The notes under the pieces are model-generated. The model worked only from the letters and a program-made list of their open reading frames with translations. It did no database searches and was not told where the DNA came from. This document shows positions 9,512-16,348 of a DNA stretch of 18,619 nt, piece after piece. The position numbers and the translations under genes are program-made. The stretch comes from Oscillospiraceae bacterium (GTDB lineage Bacteria; Bacillota; Clostridia; Oscillospirales; Ruminococcaceae). The DNA lies in NCBI GenBank assembly GCA_900757485.1, contig CAAEOA010000117.1:1-18619 (forward strand). The letters are read 5' to 3'. Position 1 is the first letter of the stretch, and each line of letters starts with the position of its first letter.

Positions 9512-11254
9512 ATGAGTAAGAAAGTTTTACGATTGGCACTCATTTTTACCATGGTTGCTTCTATGATGATTCCGATGACGGCGTTTGCTGATGATTTGAA
9601 AATACCGGGCGGCGTTAGCACCGAATTTGGCGGCATATATGCCGGCGACCAAACTATTGCCCACTATGTTCAAAACGGAGAAGACACCTATGTTGTCAAT
9701 GTGGGAAAAGATAAGGCAACGTTGACTTCGCAAAATGAAGTGTCAAAAACCGGTAAAGCATGGAAAATTGCACCTTCCGCAGCAAATTGGGAAATTTGGG
9801 CGGAGAACAGTGCCAGTGACGCAGGAAACTGGGTGTCTTTGGGCGGTGGCCTAAGCAGTTACATGGATTTATCCGATTACAGCTTCAATAATCTTGCTTT
9901 CGGATTCTGGATGAGGGCAGATCAGGCGACATGGAACAGCAACTGGAGCATTGCATTTCGTTTCAAAAGTATCTACCAAGGAACAACGCAGATACTCTAC
10001 TGGAATAAATGGGCAGACGAGTTGGGCTTGAAAAACGGAGAATGGGCTTATGTTACTCTGAACTTTAAAGATGCAGAAGATGAAAGCAACTGGACAAAGT
10101 GGAATACCAAGCCGGATAATTTTGATCTCGCTCATGTTCAGCAATTCTCTATGACGGCTTCCGGTGGTGTATATGCAGATGCCGTTTATTTGGACGATAT
10201 GAATTTTGTGGATATCAGCAAAACGCCTGCAGCAAATGATATCACAGGATTATCGAAAGTGGTTTTGCCGACTGGAGAAAATGTACGGACAAACGCCATC
10301 TTTAATTGCGATAATGCGGGAGAGATGGAAGGATTTACGGTTAACACCGAAAACAAAACAGAGGGCAACGGTTCTCTCTCCTATACATTTAAAGGCGGAG
10401 AACTGAAAAGTATTGTATTAGATCCGGCACTGACTGAATTGGCGCAATTAAAAAATGCAGATGCAGCATATCTCGTATTCGATCTTTATGTGGAAAATGC
10501 GGGCGACCTGGTACGTGATATGCAAGTGCAGACATTTTACAATGTGATTGCCGGAGCAAATGATGACAATAACATGACATGGTGGATTAAACATCTGCAT
10601 AATGGTTGGAACCGCCTGGTATTGCCGTTCAGCAGTACTGCCGGCAGCACGAAACTTGGATATGCGGATGCGGTTTTAAATGGAGCGGGAGCACTGTATT
10701 TAAAAGATGATATGATGTTTTCTGCTGCCAACTCTTTGCGCCTGATTGTAAATCCGACGAAAGATACAACGGTTCTCCTTGATAATATTTCTATTGTAAG
10801 CGTTGGGGCAGACGATATTGTTGAATTTCAACCGACTTTGACTGGCGTTACATTTGATATCACGGAAGTAAAAACAGAGTATGCAATCGGCGAAAAGTTG
10901 GATTTGAGCAAACTGATTGCCACTGCCGAATATGACGACGGGACAACAGCAGATGTTACAAAAGAAGTTTCTGTAAATGATGCTGCATTTGACGCAACGA
11001 AAGAAGGAACTTATGAAATTGAACTCAGCTATGGAGATGGTGCTTTCACCAAATCCTTTGAGGTGATTGTATCTGCTAAATCATCTGACGATGGCGGAAA
11101 GACAGATAACGATTCCAATGGAAATGCATCTTCTGTTGGCAATGAGAGTAATACAGACACCGGTGTTACCGGTACAGCAGGAGCGTTGATGCTGTTTGGT
11201 TTGTCAGCATGCGGAATAACTGGCGTGTTTATGCGCAAAAGGTTTGTCAAATAA
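9512..11254 (+). CDS. Secreted surface protein with beta-sandwich-like regions, Ig-like domain and sortase-type tail
   Basis: A 580-residue exported protein. I prefer ATG 9512 because AAAGGAATGGGG lies just before it; ATG 9500 falls inside that site. A signal peptide is clear: MSKK, a hydrophobic core, then TAFA before Asp27. Residues about 30-235 and 260-435 each look like beta-sandwich, carbohydrate-binding-type regions rich in Trp and Asn; both end in a strand with a Leu-Asp-Asp/Asn pair (AVYLDDMNFV, VLLDNISIV). Residues about 440-522 resemble a bacterial Ig-like domain (YAIGEKLDLSKLIATAEYDD). A Ser/Asn/Asp/Gly linker leads to NTDTG (547-551), a hydrophobic stretch and RKRFVK, similar to a cell-wall sorting signal but without Leu-Pro. 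No enzyme motif was recognised. Its role is probably glycan binding at the cell surface. Confidence 0.78.
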   Translation: MSKKVLRLALIFTMVASMMIPMTAFADDLKIPGGVSTEFGGIYAGDQTIAHYVQNGEDTYVVNVGKDKATLTSQNEVSKTGKAWKIAPSAANWEIWAENSASDAGNWVSLGGGLSSYMDLSDYSFNNLAFGFWMRADQATWNSNWSIAFRFKSIYQGTTQILYWNKWADELGLKNGEWAYVTLNFKDAEDESNWTKWNTKPDNFDLAHVQQFSMTASGGVYADAVYLDDMNFVDISKTPAANDITGLSKVVLPTGENVRTNAIFNCDNAGEMEGFTVNTENKTEGNGSLSYTFKGGELKSIVLDPALTELAQLKNADAAYLVFDLYVENAGDLVRDMQVQTFYNVIAGANDDNNMTWWIKHLHNGWNRLVLPFSSTAGSTKLGYADAVLNGAGALYLKDDMMFSAANSLRLIVNPTKDTTVLLDNISIVSVGADDIVEFQPTLTGVTFDITEVKTEYAIGEKLDLSKLIATAEYDDGTTADVTKEVSVNDAAFDATKEGTYEIELSYGDGAFTKSFEVIVSAKSSDDGGKTDNDSNGNASSVGNESNTDTGVTGTAGALMLFGLSACGITGVFMRKRFVK

Positions 11255-11298
11255 CATTTTAGGCGAAGTGTTATATATAAAACAGTAAGCAAATTGGT

Positions 11299-11334
11299 AC
11301 AAGGACCGTATCGCTTTCGCGATACGGTCCTTGT
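11299..11334. terminator. Perfect 16-bp hairpin between convergent genes, probable bidirectional terminator
   Basis: ACAAGGACCGTATCGC (11299-11314) is the exact inverse complement of 11319-11334, with a TTTC loop. It lies between the ends of two convergent genes (11254 and 11347). The plus-strand side is followed by a loose T-rich stretch (TGGTTTCGGCTTTTATT). There is no pure T-run on either side, but the stem is very stable and well placed to stop both transcripts. Confidence 0.8.
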
Positions 11335-11346
11335 TGGTTTCGGCTT

Positions 11347-12096
11347 TTATTCTGTTATCCACTTTAAAAGGGTTTGAGCAGTTTCTTTTAAGCTTTCCAA
11401 GCGATCGTCATGCATAAATTCCAGTAACAAGCCGTAATCTTTTCCGGTTTTTCGGAAGACGTTTAAATACTGCACCCAGTCTGCTGCTCCTTCATTCAGA
11501 GGATATCGTTTTTCAGCGTCCCAGTGAAAAACATGAATGTTTACCGTGTGATCAGCCAGCTGTTCTGCTGCGGATAAATTGTATGGAAGATCGTAGATTT
11601 GATTTGGCTGCCAGTACATTTGCATCCGCGGATGATTTACTTCTGATAAAAAGTTTTTTGCAGATTCCCAACGGTCGGTCAATGTATTGCCGTGGCATTC
11701 TAAAGTAATGGTGATTTGTTTTTTGTCTGCCGCTTCAGCAAGGGCACGCGCTTCTTGTATCAATGCACCCCGTTCTTTCTGCGTCAATTCCCGGGAAGCT
11801 TTGTTTCCTCCCCAAATTCGTATAACAGAGGTCTCCAAGGCTTGTGCCGTTTCCAAAACTTTGTTAAAATCGGTGGTGTGATCGCCTAATCGATAATATG
11901 ATCCATATGCCAGTGTTTGCAGTCCTGCCGCTTCGGTTAAAGCACTGACTCGTTTGGCATTTTCAATATCTCCACAGGGTACATGAATATCACCGCCCCA
12001 CTCAATACCTTGCAATCCGGCTTGGGCAGCAGCTGCTACAATGGCTTCGGGAGATTCTTTCCTGAATGAAACAGATACCAATCCGCTTGTAAACAT
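11347..12096 (-). CDS. Sugar phosphate isomerase/epimerase-like TIM-barrel protein (xylose-isomerase-like, AP_endonuc_2)
   Basis: A 249-residue single-domain TIM barrel, typical length for the family, with AAAGGAAG eight or nine bases before the ATG. Members isomerise or epimerise sugars or keto-acids, or dehydrate inosose, using one divalent metal. Plausible ligands are Glu133 in TLECHGNTL, Gln163 or Asn165 in YWQPNQIYD, His188 in NIHVFHWD and Glu226 in LLLEFMHDD, spaced as expected across four strands. Other barrel motifs are GIEWGGDIHVP (30-40) and VIRIWGG (91-97). It is the last gene of the minus-strand operon, 20 bases after the dehydrogenase stop, so the two are probably translated from one message. 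Relatives also include C-glycoside-cleaving subunits, but no small partner subunit is present. The substrate is unknown. Confidence 0.85.
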   Translation of the reverse strand: MFTSGLVSVSFRKESPEAIVAAAAQAGLQGIEWGGDIHVPCGDIENAKRVSALTEAAGLQTLAYGSYYRLGDHTTDFNKVLETAQALETSVIRIWGGNKASRELTQKERGALIQEARALAEAADKKQITITLECHGNTLTDRWESAKNFLSEVNHPRMQMYWQPNQIYDLPYNLSAAEQLADHTVNIHVFHWDAEKRYPLNEGAADWVQYLNVFRKTGKDYGLLLEFMHDDRLESLKETAQTLLKWITE

Positions 12097-12116
12097 GATT
12101 GTTGCTTCCTTTCTGA

Positions 12117-13121
12117 TTATGCCATCGTGGCAAGCATTGATTCCGTTACTTCATACTTGCAGGGCTCGCCTGCTTGAAAATGAAGATACTCTTCTAACAT
12201 ATATTCTGCCATACGATGCACTTCGTCCCCGATACTTCCCGCAATGTGTGGTGTCATTATCACGTTTGGCAATTGATAGAACAAATGTCCCTCTTGCGGT
12301 GGCTCCGGCCAGGTAACATCCAGCACTGCGCAAACATCCGGACGCTCTTGAAGCAATTGGCAAAGATCTGCTTCTACTACTTGTGCGCCCCGTCCTGTGT
12401 TGATAAAAACAGCACCCGGCATCATAGAGGAAAATAGCTTATAATTTAGCATACCTACGGTTTGTTTGTTATTTGCCAGATGATTGGAAATGGTTTGACA
12501 TTCTGTAAACAGCCGTTCTAAAGAACATTTTTCCACACCGAGTTTCTTTGCGTTTTCATCAGATAAAAACGGATCAAAGACAAGTACTTCCAGATTGTGT
12601 CCTTGGAGCATTTGAATCACCAGTTTTCCGATCATTCCCGCACCGATAATTCCGATTTTGCAACCGAAATTGCCCGGAAAACGTAGATCACCCAGTGCGT
12701 TTAACGCAGTTCGTCCTCCGCGGCTGTAAAGTGTTGAGGTTTGAAAAAATCCTTTATTTGCCAGCAAAATCTGGGAGGTGGTATACTCGGCAACCGGAAC
12801 AGCGTTGGCAGCCCACGCGCTAAACACTTTCACACCTCTTTTTAGGAAAGGATGCGCAAACCCCTGAACAGAGCCTGCACTGTAAAACACTGCTTTTAAA
12901 TTCGGAAAGTGTTCTGCAATCTGTTCTTCGGTCATTGCCGGAAAGCCCCATGTGCCGAACAAAAATTGCACCTCGTTCGTGTTTGTCTGCGCCAGGTCGT
13001 TCGATGATATGACACAGTTTGGATTGAGATCAGCTTTTTCTGACAATGCAGAGCATACATTTGGTGCATATACCAGGTCTATAATCTTTTTATCACCTAA
13101 GAATAAGCTTTTCATATTCAT
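12117..13121 (-). CDS. D-isomer-specific 2-hydroxyacid dehydrogenase, NAD-dependent
   Basis: Cytoplasmic oxidoreductase interconverting a 2-hydroxy acid and a 2-keto acid. I chose the ATG at 13121 (334 residues), six bases after AAAGGA; GTG 13124 and ATG 13115 are close alternatives. In the frame beginning at GTG 13124, the Rossmann loop is IGIIGAGMIGK (157-167), and the expected dinucleotide-adjacent acid is Asp184 in VFDPF. The catalytic trio of the family is visible: Arg245 in NTGRG, Glu274 in WPEPP and His293 in TPHIAGS. Length is normal. It resembles the phosphoglycerate-dehydrogenase-like branch seen in sugar loci rather than a lactate dehydrogenase. It follows a 137-base gap containing a good promoter, and precedes the TIM-barrel gene by 20 bases. 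The natural substrate is unknown; a sugar acid is a reasonable guess. Confidence 0.9.
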   Translation of the reverse strand: MNMKSLFLGDKKIIDLVYAPNVCSALSEKADLNPNCVISSNDLAQTNTNEVQFLFGTWGFPAMTEEQIAEHFPNLKAVFYSAGSVQGFAHPFLKRGVKVFSAWAANAVPVAEYTTSQILLANKGFFQTSTLYSRGGRTALNALGDLRFPGNFGCKIGIIGAGMIGKLVIQMLQGHNLEVLVFDPFLSDENAKKLGVEKCSLERLFTECQTISNHLANNKQTVGMLNYKLFSSMMPGAVFINTGRGAQVVEADLCQLLQERPDVCAVLDVTWPEPPQEGHLFYQLPNVIMTPHIAGSIGDEVHRMAEYMLEEYLHFQAGEPCKYEVTESMLATMA

Positions 13122-13182
13122 CACGGTTCCTTTTTTTGATTTTGTTCAATGAGTGTTCAGGTAAAGAGATTCCATTTGCTCA

Positions 13183-13201
13183 AAAAGCCAATTGTGCTTT
13201 T
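13183..13201 (-). promoter_or_regulatory. Short palindrome in the dehydrogenase leader
   Basis: AAAAGC (13183-13188) pairs with GCTTTT (13196-13201) around CAATTGT. It sits just after the predicted start point of the internal promoter. It could be an operator or a weak hairpin; the A/T-only flanks could equally make it chance. Confidence 0.25.
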
Positions 13202-13207
13202 AAGATT

Positions 13208-13236
13208 ATTATACAATGGAAGATGTTTTTATTCAA
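13208..13236 (-). promoter_or_regulatory. Probable internal sigma-A-type promoter for the dehydrogenase/TIM-barrel pair
   Basis: Read on the minus strand, TTGAAT (13236-13231) and a perfect TATAAT (13213-13208) are separated by exactly 17 bases. Transcription would start near 13201, leaving a leader of about 80 bases before the dehydrogenase ATG. This is the best match to a housekeeping promoter that I found in the window. Confidence 0.6.
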
Positions 13237-13261
13237 TGATGCTTCTGTGGTCATCCCGGCA

Positions 13262-15229
13262 TTATTCTTGCGAGATTCCTTTGGTTCTTTCTTCATAATC
13301 TGCCCATACTGTCTCAAACCAACAATCTCGCTGCGGTATCGGGCGTACCGGATGATAAAATGATGAAAAGCCGGCATCTTTTCTACCGGTAATGAGACAG
13401 CGATTTTCTGTTTGAGGAATATTTGATGCAAAGTGTAATTCCGGCAATATCGGAAAACAAATTTCTCCGTTGTCTTGTTGTACCAAAGAAGCACCATAAC
13501 TGCCACACCGGGTTGCACTCAATTGCATGGCGGACAGAACGGCGAGTTGTGTAATCAACATATCCCGGTATTTGAACAGGGCAGGCAGTTCATATGGAGT
13601 ATCAATGTGACTTTCTTCCCAAAAACAGGATAATTTGTCTTTTATCCGTTGTTCTAAAGCTTTCATTTCTTCCGGAATTCGAATATGAGCGCTGCAACGG
13701 CTCATTGCGGTTTGGAAAACGAATTGCTCTTCGGCGATATGAATCGGGTTGCTGTGCTTTTTCAGTGCTGCATTGGTTTGAATGAAAAATTCAGTGGCGG
13801 CTGTTTTGACTAATGCTTCTAAATCGGAAGAGACGGAGAAATCCGGCACTGTGGTTTGGACGATATGTTCTGCCGCTCGCAGGGATCCTACTTGTGTTGC
13901 GTTTAATGCACTGCCGCCCGGACGATATACACCGAAAGTTCCGGCGGCCTCTCCTGCAACATACAGTCCTTGAATAGAGGTCTGCCAGTCGGCATCAACG
14001 GCGATTCCTCCGTTGTGGTGCTGCGCGCAAACGCCGATTTCCAACGGCTCTTGTTCCAGATCAATGCCATGTGCGCGGTACAACTCTATTGCCTGCGGAT
14101 TCAGCTTTCTAAGCCGCTGTATCGGTGTCGGCAGAAGGATTCCGGAGTTTTCCAGATAAGAATATGCTTCCTTTCCCAAAACATCGAATCCATCCTGCAA
14201 TCCTTGAGGCTCAGAGCGAAAGTCTAAATACACGCGCCTCCCCAGCAACATTGTTTCACGCCACACCAAAAGATCAATCAGAGAAGAATCTTCTGCTTTA
14301 CGGCTGTCAAACGGCCATTGATATCCTTTACAGAATACCCGATTTAGTATCTGCGCCGGATCGGAAATATGTTCAGACAAAAATTCCCGTTCCACACCTT
14401 CGTTGTCTATTGAGATGTATCGAGGGAGCACCTGCTGGTAGCTGCCGGATACATTCCAGCGAAATTTGAGGGATGCCAATCCGTATTGCCATTCTTGCAA
14501 ATTAGCGGCTTCGGCGCCTGCTTCCAATGCCATACCGCTCATTCCGGTTTGACTGTCGGGATAGACGCTTTGCGCGTAACAATGAGCAGGCCCTCCGGTC
14601 GCCATAATAATATTGCGGGCATAAATGACAGTCAAACCGCGATTAGCAGTTTCAAGTGCATTCATGTCCAGGCAGAGTACACCTCTTACTTTTTGGTCTG
14701 AAACCAGTAAACGGAAAGCAAGCATACGATCTAATATCGGCGTTCCGTTTTGCCGTACCGATTTTTCCAGTGCTTCAGTCATGTATTTGCTTGTCAGAGG
14801 GCCGGCGCTGGTTGCGCGCTTGTTCAAAGCATGGTCTGTTTGGTATCCGACATATTCTCCGTAGCGATTAGTGGGAAACGGAACTCCTAAATCCGCCAGC
14901 TTTAGAAAGGAACGGACTGATCCTGCGGCTTCTGCCAGTGCAGTATCTCCGTTTACACCCTCCCCGGCAAACAAATCCTCCGCCATTTTCGAAATACTGT
15001 CCGGCTCGTCTCCGCACAGAGATAATTTGTAATAGGTTTGTTTGTCACTGCCGGTGTTGCGGCTGGTACCCATATTGATTCCTTCTGCTACAATGGCAAT
15101 GTCTTTTCTTCCGAGCTTGTACAGAGAATCTGCCGCGTTAAATCCTGCGCATCCCGAGCCAATAATTACGGTATCTAACGATATGATAGGAATAATATTG
15201 CTATTCAGATATAATACGGATTTTTTCAT
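13262..15229 (-). CDS. FAD-dependent oxidoreductase, fumarate reductase/succinate dehydrogenase flavoprotein-like
   Basis: A 655-residue soluble flavoprotein with no signal peptide; AGGAAAGGA lies about ten bases before the ATG. The FAD Rossmann motif is VIIGSGCAGFNAAD (21-34), followed by NTGSDKQTYYK (58-68), where this superfamily contacts the flavin. The core also has ATGGPAHCYAQ (210-220), the active-site-type stretch AQHHNGGIAVD (402-412), YVAGEAAG (423-430) and RPGGSALNATQVG (436-448), all typical of the FAD_binding_2 / FrdA-SdhA / NadB group. About 200 residues follow, longer than minimal members, and contain a helical region as in SdhA-type C-terminal domains. The family oxidises or reduces C-C bonds next to a carboxyl or keto group. 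There is no cytochrome or Fe-S subunit beside it; the Fe-S flavoenzyme two genes upstream is a candidate electron partner (inference). Confidence 0.85.
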   Translation of the reverse strand: MKKSVLYLNSNIIPIISLDTVIIGSGCAGFNAADSLYKLGRKDIAIVAEGINMGTSRNTGSDKQTYYKLSLCGDEPDSISKMAEDLFAGEGVNGDTALAEAAGSVRSFLKLADLGVPFPTNRYGEYVGYQTDHALNKRATSAGPLTSKYMTEALEKSVRQNGTPILDRMLAFRLLVSDQKVRGVLCLDMNALETANRGLTVIYARNIIMATGGPAHCYAQSVYPDSQTGMSGMALEAGAEAANLQEWQYGLASLKFRWNVSGSYQQVLPRYISIDNEGVEREFLSEHISDPAQILNRVFCKGYQWPFDSRKAEDSSLIDLLVWRETMLLGRRVYLDFRSEPQGLQDGFDVLGKEAYSYLENSGILLPTPIQRLRKLNPQAIELYRAHGIDLEQEPLEIGVCAQHHNGGIAVDADWQTSIQGLYVAGEAAGTFGVYRPGGSALNATQVGSLRAAEHIVQTTVPDFSVSSDLEALVKTAATEFFIQTNAALKKHSNPIHIAEEQFVFQTAMSRCSAHIRIPEEMKALEQRIKDKLSCFWEESHIDTPYELPALFKYRDMLITQLAVLSAMQLSATRCGSYGASLVQQDNGEICFPILPELHFASNIPQTENRCLITGRKDAGFSSFYHPVRPIPQRDCWFETVWADYEERTKGISQE

Positions 15230-15255
15230 TGTCTAAAATCCTTTCCTGTGTTATT

Positions 15256-16035
15256 TTACAGCCGACGGAGTTCGAATCCTCCGTCCGCATTCAGAACTTG
15301 ACCGGCAGAGAAATCTAATCTTCCGCTAGCCGCTGCGATGACACAGTTTGCAACATCCTGTGGTGTACCGAACCGCTTAATCGGTGTTAGTCCCATATCA
15401 ATCATTGCTTGATATTTTTCCTTAACCTTTGCAGTCATGTCCGTCAGAATAATACCCGGACGCACTTCAAAGACCGGAATGCCTTCTTCTGCCAGCCGAT
15501 CGGCGAACAGTTTTGTTACCATTGAAATGCCTGCTTTTGAAATACAGTATTCACCGCGGTTCACAGAGGAGGTATAAGCTGAGCAGGAACTGATGTTTAC
15601 AATGCGCGGCTTGTAGTCTTCCGGTGAAGACTGCTTTAACTGAAGCAGTAATTTTGCCGCTTCCTGACACATGAAAAAGGTACCTTTTAAATTGGTTCCT
15701 AAGACAAAATCAAAACTTTCGGCGGTTGTTTCCAAAACATCTAAGCGTTCTTTCGGCGCCACCCCCGCGTTGTTTACCAGTACATCCAGTCTGCCGTATT
15801 TTCGATGTATTTCATGAAAAAAAGCGGTTCTGCTCTGCGAATCGGCGATATTGCATTTCATGTAGTCCGCTTCATATCCGCAAGCGGTAAATTCATTGAT
15901 CAGGTCAACCGCCTGTTCCGGCTCTCTGATATCGGATAAAATCACCAGATATCCCTCTTCTGCCAAAGCTTTGGCGGTTGCGTTTCCGATTCCCCGGGCG
16001 GAGCCGGTTACTGCTGCAATTTTTTTAATACTCAT
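15256..16035 (-). CDS. Short-chain dehydrogenase/reductase (SDR)
   Basis: A 259-residue classical SDR, NAD(P)-dependent alcohol/ketone oxidoreductase. Its motifs are complete: TGSARGIG (10-17) for cofactor binding, Asp35 after the second strand (suggesting NAD preference), LVNNAG (86-91), Asn115, Ser150 in NISSC, and Tyr163-Lys167 in YCISK. RPGIILTDM (192-200) and the C-terminal ADGGF (250-254) are normal for the family, which is often labelled 3-oxoacyl-ACP reductase without evidence of that role. The start is ATG 16035 with AAGAAGAG upstream. It lies 26 bases before the FAD gene and directly after the remains of a DUF2264 gene, so it belongs to the reductase operon. The substrate is unknown; sugar, polyol or aglycone ketones are possible. 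Confidence 0.9.
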   Translation of the reverse strand: MSIKKIAAVTGSARGIGNATAKALAEEGYLVILSDIREPEQAVDLINEFTACGYEADYMKCNIADSQSRTAFFHEIHRKYGRLDVLVNNAGVAPKERLDVLETTAESFDFVLGTNLKGTFFMCQEAAKLLLQLKQSSPEDYKPRIVNISSCSAYTSSVNRGEYCISKAGISMVTKLFADRLAEEGIPVFEVRPGIILTDMTAKVKEKYQAMIDMGLTPIKRFGTPQDVANCVIAAASGRLDFSAGQVLNADGGFELRRL

Positions 16036-16072
16036 TTGAATCTCTTCTTTCTCTCGGTTTTGTTATGTTGTC

Positions 16073-16268
16073 CTAATGGCGGCAATTGATTTGCCCGTTC
16101 TTTGCATTGTGTCGAAACGAATTGGCAATATCATACATCATCGGCTGGATGACATAGCTGTTGTAATAATCCCAGTGAAAAGCGGGACCGTCACCGTGAT
16201 AGGGAATCCAATACAGGGTATACAATTTTCAGCATAGTATCCAACCAATATTTACGAGTGTCTGTCAT
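16073..16268 (-). pseudogene. Remnant of a DUF2264 gene: internal deletion with frameshift and lost 3' end
   Basis: From ATG 16268 the minus strand encodes 25 residues beginning MTDTRKYWLDTMLKIVYPVL, which reads like the start of DUF2264 proteins (a glycan-degradation-associated family, alpha-barrel fold). It then hits TGA (16193-16191). In the +1 frame from 16201 the text continues as YHGDGPAFHWDYYNSYVIQP, which resembles the strongly conserved internal motif of that family that normally lies well over a hundred residues further in, and it ends at TAG 16075-16073 after 42 codons. Reading the two halves together, an internal segment was deleted with loss of frame, and the remaining C-terminal part is also missing. 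The family is assigned from remembered motifs, not a search. The gene once sat between the Fe-S flavoenzyme and the SDR. Confidence 0.7.
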
Positions 16269-16275
16269 GTTTAAT

Positions 16276-16328
16276 GATACAACTGAACTTTTACTCCGAC
16301 TTGCTCTTATACGGAGTGACGTTGTATC
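16276..16328 (-). promoter_or_regulatory. Nested inverted repeat after the Fe-S flavoenzyme gene
   Basis: GATACAAC (16276-16283) is the inverse complement of GTTGTATC (16321-16328), and inside it ACTCCG (16293-16298) pairs with CGGAGT (16312-16317). The structure lies just downstream of the flavoenzyme stop (16349) and just before the dead gene. It could be an RNA hairpin or processing site, or a leftover of the rearrangement. There is no T-run, so an intrinsic terminator is unlikely. Confidence 0.35.
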
Positions 16329-16348
16329 TTTTCCCACCTTTCCGGCTG

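Noticed and set aside
11347..12096. C-glycoside deglycosidase catalytic subunit
   Set aside because: The TIM-barrel fold is compatible, but the small partner subunit and an associated Gfo/Idh/MocA oxidoreductase are absent, so the general isomerase-like call is safer.
13180..13518. Open frame of 112 codons on the minus strand overlapping the end of the FAD gene
   Set aside because: It has no ribosome site, no recognisable motif, and lies mostly inside a well-supported gene in another frame.
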